Notes under the pieces: generated by a model
What the model saw: the letters and a program-made list of their open reading frames with translations, nothing else
What the model was told of the DNA's origin: nothing
The model's database searches: none
DNA from: Streptomyces sp. V3I8
GTDB lineage: Bacteria; Actinomycetota; Actinomycetes; Streptomycetales; Streptomycetaceae
NCBI RefSeq assembly: GCF_030817535.1
Contig: NZ_JAUSZL010000002.1
Location: 4,402,001-4,466,000, forward strand
DNA: 64,000 nucleotides
Direction: 5' to 3'
Made by a program: the position numbers and the translations under genes
In this document: positions 51,063 through 59,031 of the stretch, in pieces
Position numbering within the stretch: position 1 is the stretch's first letter
How the letters are laid out: each line of letters starts with the position of its first letter

Positions 51063-52160
51063 GTGACGACCCCGGAAGCTGAGCAGCCCCCGTCCGAGCC
51101 GCAGTCCGAGCCCCCGTCCGAGTCCTCCGCGGAGCGGTTCGGTGACGACTCGCGTGCCGCCGAGCCGACCGACGGGCCGTCGAGCGGGCCGGCCGCCGAT
51201 CCGGTCGTCGAGGACGGTGCCGGACCAAGTGGTGACGCGGCGGGCGCGGAGGGTGCGACGGCTGCGGCGGACGGGAGTGACGCCGAACCCGCTGCCGAAT
51301 CCGCCGCCGAACCCGCTGCCGAATCCGCCGCCGGACCCGCCGCCGGACCCGCTGCCGAATCCGGTGACGAGGGGGGCGAGCGGCCCGAGGCGCGGCTGGA
51401 GCGGGCCGTGCGGGCGGCCGAGCAGGCGCTGATCGAGTTCGAGATCGCGGTGGAGACGTTCCGGATCGAGGTGGAGAACTTCTCCCGGCTGCACCACCAG
51501 CGGCTCGGGCCGATGTACTCGCGGCTCGACGAGCTGGATGCGCAGATCGCCGAGGCGCGGGCCGCGAGCACCGGTGACCCGGAGGACGTGCGCAAGGCGC
51601 AGGAGGCCCGGGCCAGGGTCATGCCGATGCCGGGCATAGAGGAGCTGTTCCACAACTGGCTGGACTCGGACGGGCTGTCCCCGGAGGCCTCGGCCATGCT
51701 GACCGAGCAGCCGGTGCGTCCGCCGGAGCGGGTGCGGCCCAGCGACGAGGCCCGCAAGCTCTACCGGGAGCTCGTCCGCAAGGCGCACCCCGACCTGGCG
51801 CAGGACGACACGGAGCGTGCGCGGCGCGACGAGTTCATCGCCCGCGTCAACGCCGCCTACGCCCGCGGGGACGTGGCACTGCTCCGGGAGCTGTCCGGGG
51901 AGTGGGCCGCCGGTCCGGTGTCCGAGGAGTGGCGGCCGAGCCGCAGCGAGGAGCTGTACGCGCGTCTCGAGTGGCTCGCCCAGCGCAAGGAGCTGCTGGC
52001 GCTCGTGGCCCGCGAACTGGAGGAGAGCGCGATCGGCGGGATGCTCAAGATCGCGCCGGACGACCCCGACAAGCTGCTGGAGGAGGTCGCCGAGCAGCTG
52101 CTGGCGCAGGTGAGCGAGCGCGAGGCGGAGCTGGCGGGACTGCTCGGCAGCGAGGCCTGA
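51063..52160 (+). CDS. J-domain-containing protein
   Basis: A 365-residue protein. The first 105 residues are low-complexity (Pro/Ala/Glu/Ser, with AESAAEPAAESAAGP repeats). Coiled-coil helices follow (about 106-175). A J domain is inferred from ARKLYRELVRKAHPDLAQDD, with the HPD motif at 242-244 that stimulates DnaK ATPase. The C-terminal part is helical. It is much longer than a minimal J domain and lacks the DnaJ zinc-finger and substrate domains, so it would be a specialised DnaK co-chaperone. GTG start. Confidence 0.82.
   Translation: MTTPEAEQPPSEPQSEPPSESSAERFGDDSRAAEPTDGPSSGPAADPVVEDGAGPSGDAAGAEGATAAADGSDAEPAAESAAEPAAESAAGPAAGPAAESGDEGGERPEARLERAVRAAEQALIEFEIAVETFRIEVENFSRLHHQRLGPMYSRLDELDAQIAEARAASTGDPEDVRKAQEARARVMPMPGIEELFHNWLDSDGLSPEASAMLTEQPVRPPERVRPSDEARKLYRELVRKAHPDLAQDDTERARRDEFIARVNAAYARGDVALLRELSGEWAAGPVSEEWRPSRSEELYARLEWLAQRKELLALVARELEESAIGGMLKIAPDDPDKLLEEVAEQLLAQVSEREAELAGLLGSEA
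51285..51362 (+). repeat. Internal coding repeat in the J-domain gene
   Basis: Tandem variants of CCGCTGCCGAATCCGCCGCCGA encode (A/P)AAES and PAAGP units in the disordered N-terminus. Confidence 0.75.
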
Positions 52161-52233
52161 GGAGTCTTCGGTCCCTGCCTCCCGCTCCGGCCGGCCGGCA
52201 TGTGTGAGGCGTCGGTCGGGTAGCGTCGGGGCC

Positions 52234-52581
52234 ATGAGTTTCGGAGCTGGCGTGCCCACGGTCGAGGTCGGGGATCTCGCGGACGGAGATTTCCTGCTGG
52301 ACGTCCGGGAGGACGACGAGTGGCAGGCGGGTCACGCCGAAGGGGCACTGCACATCCCCATCAGTGAATTCGTGGCCCGGTACGGCGAGTTCACCGAGGC
52401 GGCGCCGCAGGACGGCCGGGTCCACGTGATCTGCCGCTCCGGCGGCCGGTCGGCGCAGGTCGCGATGTACCTGAACCAGCAGGGCGTCGACGCGGTGAAC
52501 GTCGCGGGCGGCATGCAGGACTGGGCGGCCGGGGGCCGCCCCGTGGTGAACACGGAGGGCAAACCGGGCTTCGTGCTGTAG
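52234..52581 (+). CDS. Single-domain rhodanese-like protein
   Basis: A 115-residue sulfurtransferase-type domain. The rhodanese pattern LLDVREDDEWQAGHAEGALHIPISEF is followed by the active-site loop VICRSGGRSAQVA, with the catalytic Cys, and NVAGGMQDWAAGG. It probably transfers sulfane sulfur or reduces persulfides; its acceptor is unknown. The stop is followed by a CTGTAG triplication. Convergent with the acyl-CoA dehydrogenase. Confidence 0.92.
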   Translation: MSFGAGVPTVEVGDLADGDFLLDVREDDEWQAGHAEGALHIPISEFVARYGEFTEAAPQDGRVHVICRSGGRSAQVAMYLNQQGVDAVNVAGGMQDWAAGGRPVVNTEGKPGFVL

Positions 52582-52601
52582 CTGTAGCTGTAGCGGACCC
52601 G

Positions 52602-53738
52602 TCATCCCAGGGGGTGTGCCGCCAGCAGGTCGCCCAGGTACTCCTCGTGTGCCGCCGCCGGGCCGAGCGCGAGCTCCAGGTGCTTGGCCCAGGCGTGGTA
52701 CCGGTGCAGCGAGTAGTCCGTGTCCGCGCCGAAGCCGCCGTGCAGGTGCTGGGCGGTCTGCACGACCCGGCGTACGCCCTCGGAGGCCCAGATCTTGGCG
52801 ACGGCCACGTCACCGGACGCGGGCAGCGCCCCGCCCGCCCCCGTGCTGATCCGCCACGCGGCCTGCCAGAGGGTCGCCTCCATCGCCCGCAGGTCGATGT
52901 AGCGGTCTGCGGCCTGCACGGCGACGGCCTGGAACGTGGCGACGGGGAAGCCGAACTGCTCCCGCTTGCCGGTGTATTCGCTGGTCATGCCGAGCACGGC
53001 CTCGCCCAGACCGAGCGCCAGTGCGCAGGTCCCGGTGGTCAGCAGGTTGCGCAGCTCCTCCCAGGCACCGTCGGCGTCCAGGACGTACCGGGCGGGGATC
53101 CGTGCGGATTCCAGGTGGAGTTCGCCGAGCGGCTCGCCCGTCGTCGAGACCTGCCCGGCGATGCGCGTGCCCGGGTGGCCGCGGGGGACGAGGGCGAGCA
53201 CGGCGCGGCCCGAGCCGGCGCTCAGCGCGGGTACGAGGACGAAGTCGGCGTTCCGCGCCCAGGGCACGGCCGTCTGCAGTCCGTCCAGCACCCACGCGTC
53301 GCCCTCCTGGCCCGCGGTCACGGCGAGTTCGGCGCCGTCGTGGCCGGTGCGCCCGTGCGCGGCGACGGTCAGCACCAGCTCGCCCCGGCCGGCCCGTTCG
53401 AGCAGCTCGGTCCGCACCTCCCCGCTGCCGTGGGCCTGTACGGCGACGGCGGCCGCCGTGCTCTCCAGCAGGGGCACCCGGGCGAGTACCTTCGCCGACT
53501 CCCGCAGGACCAGGCACAGGGCGACGGCGTCCAGGCCGGAGCCGCCGTGGCGCGCGTCGAACAGCAGGCCCAGCAGGTCGGCGTCGGCGAGCCGTGCCCA
53601 CAGGACGCGGTCGAAGTCGTCCGCGACGGCGCCCTTGGTCAGCGCGGGACTCGGCACGGAGTCCGGGGCGACCCCCGCGAAGACCGCCTTCGCCGCTTCC
53701 ACGGCCGCCCGCTGTTCTTCGCTGAAGCTGAAGTCCAT
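52602..53738 (-). CDS. Acyl-CoA dehydrogenase
   Basis: A 378-residue FAD-dependent enzyme that would desaturate an acyl-CoA. The fold is supported by MDFSFSEEQRAAVEAAK at the start and FSLT-type middle segment, YTGKREQFGFPVATFQAVAVQAAD and QTAQHLHGGFGADTDYSLHRYHAWAK at the end. Where many ACADs have the catalytic Glu (TWEHxLHRY), this one has TDYSLHRY, so it may lack the usual base or be one subunit of a heteromeric enzyme as in sterol side-chain degradation. A KstR-like palindrome lies 48 bp upstream of the ATG. Confidence 0.88.
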   Translation of the reverse strand: MDFSFSEEQRAAVEAAKAVFAGVAPDSVPSPALTKGAVADDFDRVLWARLADADLLGLLFDARHGGSGLDAVALCLVLRESAKVLARVPLLESTAAAVAVQAHGSGEVRTELLERAGRGELVLTVAAHGRTGHDGAELAVTAGQEGDAWVLDGLQTAVPWARNADFVLVPALSAGSGRAVLALVPRGHPGTRIAGQVSTTGEPLGELHLESARIPARYVLDADGAWEELRNLLTTGTCALALGLGEAVLGMTSEYTGKREQFGFPVATFQAVAVQAADRYIDLRAMEATLWQAAWRISTGAGGALPASGDVAVAKIWASEGVRRVVQTAQHLHGGFGADTDYSLHRYHAWAKHLELALGPAAAHEEYLGDLLAAHPLG

Positions 53739-53785
53739 GGTTCTGTCCTCCCGGCTGATCCGTCCGGTCCGGCGGAGCGTCAAGA

Positions 53786-53799
53786 TAGAACAGGTTCTA
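53786..53799. promoter_or_regulatory. KstR-like operator upstream of the acyl-CoA dehydrogenase
   Basis: Perfect palindrome TAGAACAGGTTCTA, matching the published TnnAACnnGTTnnA consensus of the TetR-family sterol catabolism repressor KstR. It overlaps the likely promoter of the dehydrogenase. Confidence 0.65.
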
Positions 53800-53997
53800 G
53801 AAGAAGGGAACGGTGCGGGGCCGGGCACCGTCCGCGGACGGTGGGGCGCGGGGTCGTAAGGTGTCCACCGCTGTGGATGTCCTCGTGACCGCTGCGCCCC
53901 CTGGGACTGTGCCGGGCCGGTGAGTCTGAGTACCGTTCCGGTGCGGCCGTCGCGGGACGGGCGGCGACAGCCGCGGACATCCGGCACGCACCGGACG

Positions 53998-54060
53998 CAC
54001 AGACACACAGACACACAGACACACAGACACACAGACACACAGACACACGGACACACAGAT
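53998..54060 (+). repeat. Microsatellite of 8-bp unit (ACACAGAC)
   Basis: About seven near-perfect tandem copies of CACAGACA, 27-90 bp upstream of the DUF5819 start. The composition is unlike the GC-rich surroundings. Confidence 0.93.
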
Positions 54061-54086
54061 ACGCAGGCATGGGGAGACGGGGCGCA

Positions 54087-54860
54087 ATGGACGCGTACGA
54101 CGAGGGTCCGGACGCCCGGCCCGTGCCGGGTGCGCCCGATGCCGCCGCCCCGCCGCACTCCACGGCCGCCCTTCCTCCCGCCGGCCTCGCCGCCCTGTCG
54201 CTTCCCTTCCAGATCGCCGCCGCGCTGGCGCTCGCGCTCGTCGCGGTGGTCGCCTGCGTGCACCTGGGCATGGTCTTCCTGCACGTCGCTCCGTCGAACA
54301 CGGTCACCAAGCAGCACGGGCGGGCGATCGACGAGTGGGTCTACCCGGAGTTCGAGCAGAACTGGAAGCTCTTCGCGCCCAATCCCCTGCAGCAGAACAT
54401 CGCGGTCCAGGTCCGTGCCGAGGTGAAGGCGACGGACGGTGCCGTCAGGACGACCCGCTGGTACGACCTCTCCGCGGCGGACGGCCGGGCCATCGACGGT
54501 AACCCGCTGCCCAGCCACACCCAGCAGAACGAACTGCGCAGGGCCTGGGACTTCTTCGTCGCCACGCACGACGGCGCGAACCGCCCGAACGGTCTGCGCG
54601 GCGACCTCTCCGAGCGCTATCTGCGCCGGATCGTGGTCCTGCGACTGGACCGGGCGGGGGCGGGCGGCCCGGACGCCGTCGTCCAGCAGGTCCAGGTCCG
54701 CTCCCGTACGACCAACGTGCCGCCGCCGCAGTGGAGCGAGGAGCAGGTGTCCGACAAGCCGGTCCTGCGGCAGCTGCCCTGGTGGCAGGTGGCGGAGAAC
54801 GACCGGGCGGCCGGAACACGGCCCGTGAACGGTACGGAGACGGCGGCGAGTGCCCGATGA
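54087..54860 (+). CDS. DUF5819 family membrane protein
   Basis: A 257-residue protein with a Pro/Ala-rich N-terminus, one transmembrane helix (about 40-65, AALALALVAVVACVHLGMVFLHV) and an extracellular domain. The domain begins with the family signature EFEQNWKLFAPNPLQQNIAVQVRAEV and then WYDLSAADGRAIDGNPLPSHTQQNELRRAW. Function is unknown. The ATG at 54087 has a GGGG-rich site; an ATG at 54069 is possible. Its stop overlaps the start of the HTTM gene (ATGA), implying coupled expression and possibly a complex. Confidence 0.8.
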   Translation: MDAYDEGPDARPVPGAPDAAAPPHSTAALPPAGLAALSLPFQIAAALALALVAVVACVHLGMVFLHVAPSNTVTKQHGRAIDEWVYPEFEQNWKLFAPNPLQQNIAVQVRAEVKATDGAVRTTRWYDLSAADGRAIDGNPLPSHTQQNELRRAWDFFVATHDGANRPNGLRGDLSERYLRRIVVLRLDRAGAGGPDAVVQQVQVRSRTTNVPPPQWSEEQVSDKPVLRQLPWWQVAENDRAAGTRPVNGTETAASAR

Positions 54861-56278
54861 ACGACCACGACAGCAGGGCCGGCAACGTCAGCAGGGCCGG
54901 CAACGTCAGCGGTGATGGCGGTGGCGGCGGTGGCGGCGGTCCGGTGGGCGCTCCCGGCCCGCACCGCGTAAGCGGTCCCGGGCGGCCGGCGCGCGTCGTC
55001 GCCCGGCTCACCGGCCAGGCGCTGGGCCCGTACCAGAGCGCGGTGATCCGCATCGGGTTCGCCGGGACCTGGCTGCTCTTCCTGCTCCGGGAGTTCCCGC
55101 ACCGCCAGGAGATGTACGGGCCCGACGGACCCTGGAGCTGGGACCTCGCGCAGCAGCTCACCGCGAGCAACCACGCCTTCACGGTCCTGATGTGGGCCGA
55201 CAGCCAGGTCTGGTTCGAGACCGTCTACGCGTTCGCCGTGCTCTCCGGCGTCCTGTTCCTGCTCGGCTGGCGCACCCGCACCATGTCCGTGCTCTTCCTG
55301 CTCGGCGTGCTCTCCCTGCAGAACCGCAGCATCTTCATGGGGGACGGCGGCGACAACGTCATCCACCTGATGTCGATCTACCTCGTCCTCACGCGCTGCG
55401 GCCAGGTGTGGTCGCTGGACGCGCGGCGGGCACGCGCGCGTGCGGACCGGGCTCATGCTGACCAGGTCCCTACGGACCGGACCGGTGCAGACCGTACCGG
55501 TACGGACCGGACCGGTGTCGTGCTGTGGGCCGTGCTCGGGTCGGCCCTGGCGGCGGTCACGCTCGCGGGGAAGATCGACGGCGGGTTCGCGGGCGGCTGG
55601 CGGACCGTCCTGTGGGGGCTGTGGGTGGTCCAGGGCCTGTGGTGGCTGGCCGGCCGGTACACCCGGAGCGTCCAGCCGCGGATCTTCCTCGACGTCGTCG
55701 CCAACCTCCTCCACAACGCGGCCCTCTTCGTCATCATGGCGGAGGCGTGCCTGATCTACGCGACCGCCGGCTGGTACAAGGTCCAGGGCTCGCGCTGGCA
55801 GGACGGCACGGCCGTGTACTACCCGCTGCACCTCGACTACTTCTCCCCCTGGCCCGTCCTGTCCGACCTCCTGTCCGCGAGCGGCGTCCTGGTCATGCTG
55901 GTGACGTACGGGACGGTGATCGCGCAGGTCGCCTTCCCGTTCACGCTGTTCAACCGGCGGGTCAAGAACGTGCTGCTGGCGGGCATGATGACCGAGCACG
56001 CCGTGATCGCCCTCGTGCTGGGCCTGCCGTTCTTCTCGCTGGCGATGATCGCCGCCGACGCGGTCTTCCTGCCGACGTCCTTCCTGCGCCGCCTCGGCGG
56101 ACGGACGGCCCGCGCGCGCGGACGCCTGGCACGCGCGCGCGGACGCCTGTCGTCCCGCGTCGCGCGTACGCGCCTGGGGCGTACGCTCCCGGGGCCGCGC
56201 GAGGAGGCCCCGCGCCCCGCGGAGACGCCGAAGGCGGCGGAGACGGTGGAGCAGCCGCACGTAGGCTTCGCGCCATGA
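54857..56278 (+). CDS. HTTM (vitamin K-dependent gamma-carboxylase-like) membrane protein
   Basis: A 473-residue polytopic membrane protein with about eight helices. It matches the HTTM family through LGPYQSAVIRIGFAGTWLLFLLREFPHR, QNRSIFMGDGGDNVIHLMSIYLVLTRCGQ and ATAGWYKVQGSRWQDGTAVYYPLHLDYFSPWP. The family is related to human gamma-glutamyl carboxylase, but bacterial members are mostly uncharacterised. Tandem duplications are seen in three low-complexity places: the N-terminus, a DRTGTDRTG loop and the Arg-rich C-terminus. The stop overlaps the next gene (ATGA). Confidence 0.85.
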   Translation: MNDHDSRAGNVSRAGNVSGDGGGGGGGGPVGAPGPHRVSGPGRPARVVARLTGQALGPYQSAVIRIGFAGTWLLFLLREFPHRQEMYGPDGPWSWDLAQQLTASNHAFTVLMWADSQVWFETVYAFAVLSGVLFLLGWRTRTMSVLFLLGVLSLQNRSIFMGDGGDNVIHLMSIYLVLTRCGQVWSLDARRARARADRAHADQVPTDRTGADRTGTDRTGVVLWAVLGSALAAVTLAGKIDGGFAGGWRTVLWGLWVVQGLWWLAGRYTRSVQPRIFLDVVANLLHNAALFVIMAEACLIYATAGWYKVQGSRWQDGTAVYYPLHLDYFSPWPVLSDLLSASGVLVMLVTYGTVIAQVAFPFTLFNRRVKNVLLAGMMTEHAVIALVLGLPFFSLAMIAADAVFLPTSFLRRLGGRTARARGRLARARGRLSSRVARTRLGRTLPGPREEAPRPAETPKAAETVEQPHVGFAP

Positions 56279-57021
56279 CGTCCCGTGACCCCGAGCCCGT
56301 GAGCACCTGGCACCGGCTCGCCGACACCGCCGTGCTGCTCGACGGCTTCCATGCCCTCAAGCACGCGGTGCGTTTCGGGGCCGAGGTGCGGGTGGCGGTC
56401 ACCACCGACCGGGCGGCCGCGCTCGCCCTCGCCGACGAACTCGCCCCGGACGTACGGGACACGCTGGACGCCCTGCTGGCGGAGGTCCCGGAGTCCGCGT
56501 ACCGGGCGCTCGTGCCGCGTCCGCATCCGACCGCGGTGGCCGCGCTCGCGGTGCGGCCCGTGCGTGAGGCCAACCTGCGGGCGCTCGCCCGCACGCCCCG
56601 TACCGCGCCCGTGGTCGTCCTCGACCAGCCGCGCAACCTCGGGAACGCCGGGGCGGTGATCCGGCTCGCGGCCGGTTTCGGGGCGACCGGGGTCGTCACC
56701 ACCGGTCCGCTCGATCCGTGGCACCCCACGGTCGTGCGGGGCGGGGCGGGGCTGCACTTCGCCACCGCCGTGGAGCGGCTGGCCGTGGACGAGCTGCCCG
56801 CCGGGCCGGTGTTCGCGCTCGACCCGGAGGGGGAGGACATCCGGGGGCTGAAGCTCCCGGACGACGCGGTTCTCGCCTTCGGCTCGGAGCGCAGTGGGTT
56901 GTCGGCCGCCCTGCGGGGGCGCAGCGACCACCTGGTCTCCCTGCCCATGCGGGCGCAGGTGTCCAGCTACAACCTGGCCACCAGTGTGGCGATGGCGCTG
57001 TTCCACTGGAGTGCGGCGTAG
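56275..57021 (+). CDS. SpoU/TrmH-family RNA 2'-O-methyltransferase
   Basis: A 248-residue SPOUT enzyme methylating a ribose in tRNA or rRNA. The C-terminal SPOUT domain shows motif 1 VVVLDQPRNLGNAGAVIRLAAGFGATGVV, motif 2 LAFGSERSGLS and motif 3 LPMRAQVSSYNLATSVAMALFHW (knotted SAM site). The N-terminal part is an L30e-like substrate domain. The target nucleotide cannot be deduced. It overlaps the HTTM gene by 4 bp. Confidence 0.9.
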   Translation: MTSRDPEPVSTWHRLADTAVLLDGFHALKHAVRFGAEVRVAVTTDRAAALALADELAPDVRDTLDALLAEVPESAYRALVPRPHPTAVAALAVRPVREANLRALARTPRTAPVVVLDQPRNLGNAGAVIRLAAGFGATGVVTTGPLDPWHPTVVRGGAGLHFATAVERLAVDELPAGPVFALDPEGEDIRGLKLPDDAVLAFGSERSGLSAALRGRSDHLVSLPMRAQVSSYNLATSVAMALFHWSAA

Positions 57022-57105
57022 GACTGCGGAGCGGCGGAGCGGCAGGGTGGAGTGGGGTGCGTGGTCGGGTGCGGGGCCGTGGGGCTGGTTCGCGCAGTTC
57101 CCCGC

Positions 57106-57168
57106 GCCCCTCAGGGGCGCCTGAGGCGCCCCTGAGGGGCCCTTGACGGGGCCCCTCAGGGGCCGGGC
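57106..57168. terminator. Hairpins between the SpoU and paaN genes
   Basis: Nested inverted repeats of GCCCCTCAGGGGC type (GGGGCGCCTGAGGCGCCCC and GGGGCCC...GGGCCCC) separate the convergent genes. Confidence 0.75.
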
Positions 57169-58863
57169 TCAGGCCTCGCTGCGGATCTCCACCACCCGGA
57201 AGCGGTTGGACACGAATGCTCCGTCGCACAGGGCCGCGTTGGCCGCCGGGTTGCCGCCCGAGCCGTGGAAGTCGGAGAAGGCGGCCGTCTGGTTGACGTA
57301 CACCCCGCCCGTCAGGTTCAGGGAGAGCTGGGCCGCCTCGTCCAGGCAGGCCTCGCGGACGGCGTCCTCGACGTCCTCCGAGGTCGTGTACGCGCCGACG
57401 GTCATCGCGCCCTTCTCACGGACGGTCCGCCGCAGCAGCTCCACCGCGTCGGCGGCCGAGTCGACCGCGACGGCGAACGAGACCGGACCGAAGCACTCGC
57501 TCATGTAGGCGGCCTGGTCGTCCGGCTTGCCGCCGTCGAGCTTCACGATCACCGGGGTGCGGACCACCGCGTCCGGGAACTCCGGGTTCACGATCTCCCG
57601 CGAGGCGAGGGCCGCTTCGCCCAGCCCGGCGGCGGCCTCGATCCTGGCCTTCACGTCCGGGTTCACGATCGCGCCCAGCAGGCCGTTCGCCCGGGCGTCG
57701 TCCCCGAGGAGCCCGTCGACCGCCCGGGCGAGGTCGGCGACCACCTCGTCGTACGACCTGGGGCCCTCCTCCGTACGGATGCCGGCGCGCGGGATCAGGA
57801 GGTTCTGCGGGGTGGTGCACATCTGGCCGCTGTAGAGCGACAGGGAGAAGGCGAGGTTGGACAGCATCCCCTTGTAGTCGTCCGTCGACTCCACGATCAC
57901 CGTGTTGACGCCGGCCTTCTCCGTGTAGACCTGCGCCTGGCGGGCGTTGGCCTCCAGCCAGTCGCCGAACTCCGTCGAGCCGGTGTAGTCGATGATCCGG
58001 ATCTCGGGCCGGGTGGCCAGGGTCTTGGCGATGCCCTCGCCGGGGCGCTCCGCGGCCAGCGCCACCAGGTTCGGGTCGAAGCCCGCCTCGGCGAGCACCT
58101 CGCGGGCGACCTGGACGGTGAGCGCGAGCGGCAGCACCGCGCGCGGGTGGGGCTTCACCAGCACCGCGTTGCCCGTGGCCAGCGAGGCGAACAGGCCCGG
58201 ATAGCCGTTCCACGTGGGGAAGGTGTTGCAGCCGATCAGCAGCGCGACACCGCGCGGCACCGGGGTGAACCGCTTGGTCAGCGCGAGCGGGTCGCGCTTG
58301 CCCTGGGGCTTGGTCCACTCCGCCGTGTCGGGGGTGCGGACCTGCTCCGCGTACGCGTACGCCACCGCCTCCAGGCCGCGGTCCTGGGCGTGCGGGCCGC
58401 CCGCCTGGAACGCCATCATGAAGGCCTGGCCGCTGGTGTGCATGACCGCGTGCGCGAACTCGTGCGTGCGGTCGCTGATCCGCTTGAGGATCTCCAGGCA
58501 CACCACCGCGCGCGCCTCCGCGCCCGCGTCGCGCCACGCGCGCTGTCCCCGCCGCATGGCGGGCAGCAGCGCGTCGACGTCCGCGTGCGGGTACGTGACG
58601 CCCAGCTCGATCCCGTACGGCGAGACCTCGCCGCCCACCCAGTCGTCGGTGCCGGGCTGGTCCAGGTCGAGCCGGCCGCCCAGCAGGGCGTCGAAGGCGG
58701 CCCTGCCCTCGGCCGCGCCCAGGCTGCCGTTCTCCCCGTACGCCTTGGGGTGCTCGGGGTGCGGCGACCAGTACGCGCGCGTACGCATCGCTTCCAGCGC
58801 CTGGTCGAGGGTCGGCCGGTGCTGGGCGATGAGCTCGTGCGTGGTCAGTGCGGCGGCGGCCAT
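57169..58863 (-). CDS. paaN: Phenylacetic acid degradation protein PaaN (aldehyde dehydrogenase type)
   Basis: A 564-residue aldehyde dehydrogenase-fold protein of the phenylacetate pathway. N-terminal LDQALEAMRTRAYWSPHPEHPKAYG is typical of PaaN. The NAD-binding segment reads IGCNTFPTWNGYPGLFASLATGNAVLVKPHP. The catalytic-Cys segment is SLYSGQMCTTPQNLLIP, and IIDYTGSTEFGDWLE and ECFGPVSFAV are also standard. It acts on an oxepin-derived aldehyde. A GAGGAG site precedes the ATG. It is divergent from the hydroxyacyl-CoA dehydrogenase, with a palindrome between. Confidence 0.94.
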   Translation of the reverse strand: MAAAALTTHELIAQHRPTLDQALEAMRTRAYWSPHPEHPKAYGENGSLGAAEGRAAFDALLGGRLDLDQPGTDDWVGGEVSPYGIELGVTYPHADVDALLPAMRRGQRAWRDAGAEARAVVCLEILKRISDRTHEFAHAVMHTSGQAFMMAFQAGGPHAQDRGLEAVAYAYAEQVRTPDTAEWTKPQGKRDPLALTKRFTPVPRGVALLIGCNTFPTWNGYPGLFASLATGNAVLVKPHPRAVLPLALTVQVAREVLAEAGFDPNLVALAAERPGEGIAKTLATRPEIRIIDYTGSTEFGDWLEANARQAQVYTEKAGVNTVIVESTDDYKGMLSNLAFSLSLYSGQMCTTPQNLLIPRAGIRTEEGPRSYDEVVADLARAVDGLLGDDARANGLLGAIVNPDVKARIEAAAGLGEAALASREIVNPEFPDAVVRTPVIVKLDGGKPDDQAAYMSECFGPVSFAVAVDSAADAVELLRRTVREKGAMTVGAYTTSEDVEDAVREACLDEAAQLSLNLTGGVYVNQTAAFSDFHGSGGNPAANAALCDGAFVSNRFRVVEIRSEA

Positions 58864-58961
58864 GCGGAACCATCTCCTCGTTTCATGAACTCTTCGTCGA
58901 GCTCAGGACCTGGCGGTCCAGCTCATGACCTGGGCAGAAACAGCCGGACAGGGTTAGAGTA

Positions 58962-58975
58962 ACCGAACGATCGGT
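58962..58975. promoter_or_regulatory. TetR-type palindrome in the paaN/hydroxyacyl-CoA dehydrogenase promoter
   Basis: ACCGAACGATCGGT, a 14-bp near-perfect palindrome between divergent genes of the phenylacetate pathway. A near-identical copy (ACCGAACAATCGGT) is at 61789-61802 before bkdA. Both are followed by a short G-rich end (CGG or AGG). Confidence 0.7.
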
Positions 58976-59031
58976 CGGGACAAGGGGGTCCGCCGAACCT
59001 GTGGAAAACCCCGTGCGGGAGGATCGCGAGC

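Noticed and set aside
53998..54060. Mobile element end or CRISPR
   Set aside because: Simple 8-bp microsatellite without spacers, inverted ends or a transposase nearby.
52602..54569. Extending the acyl-CoA dehydrogenase upstream to 54569
   Set aside because: The extra sequence translates the 8-bp microsatellite (VCLCVCVSVC) and antisense of the DUF5819 gene; the family N-terminus MDFSFSEEQ is at 53738.
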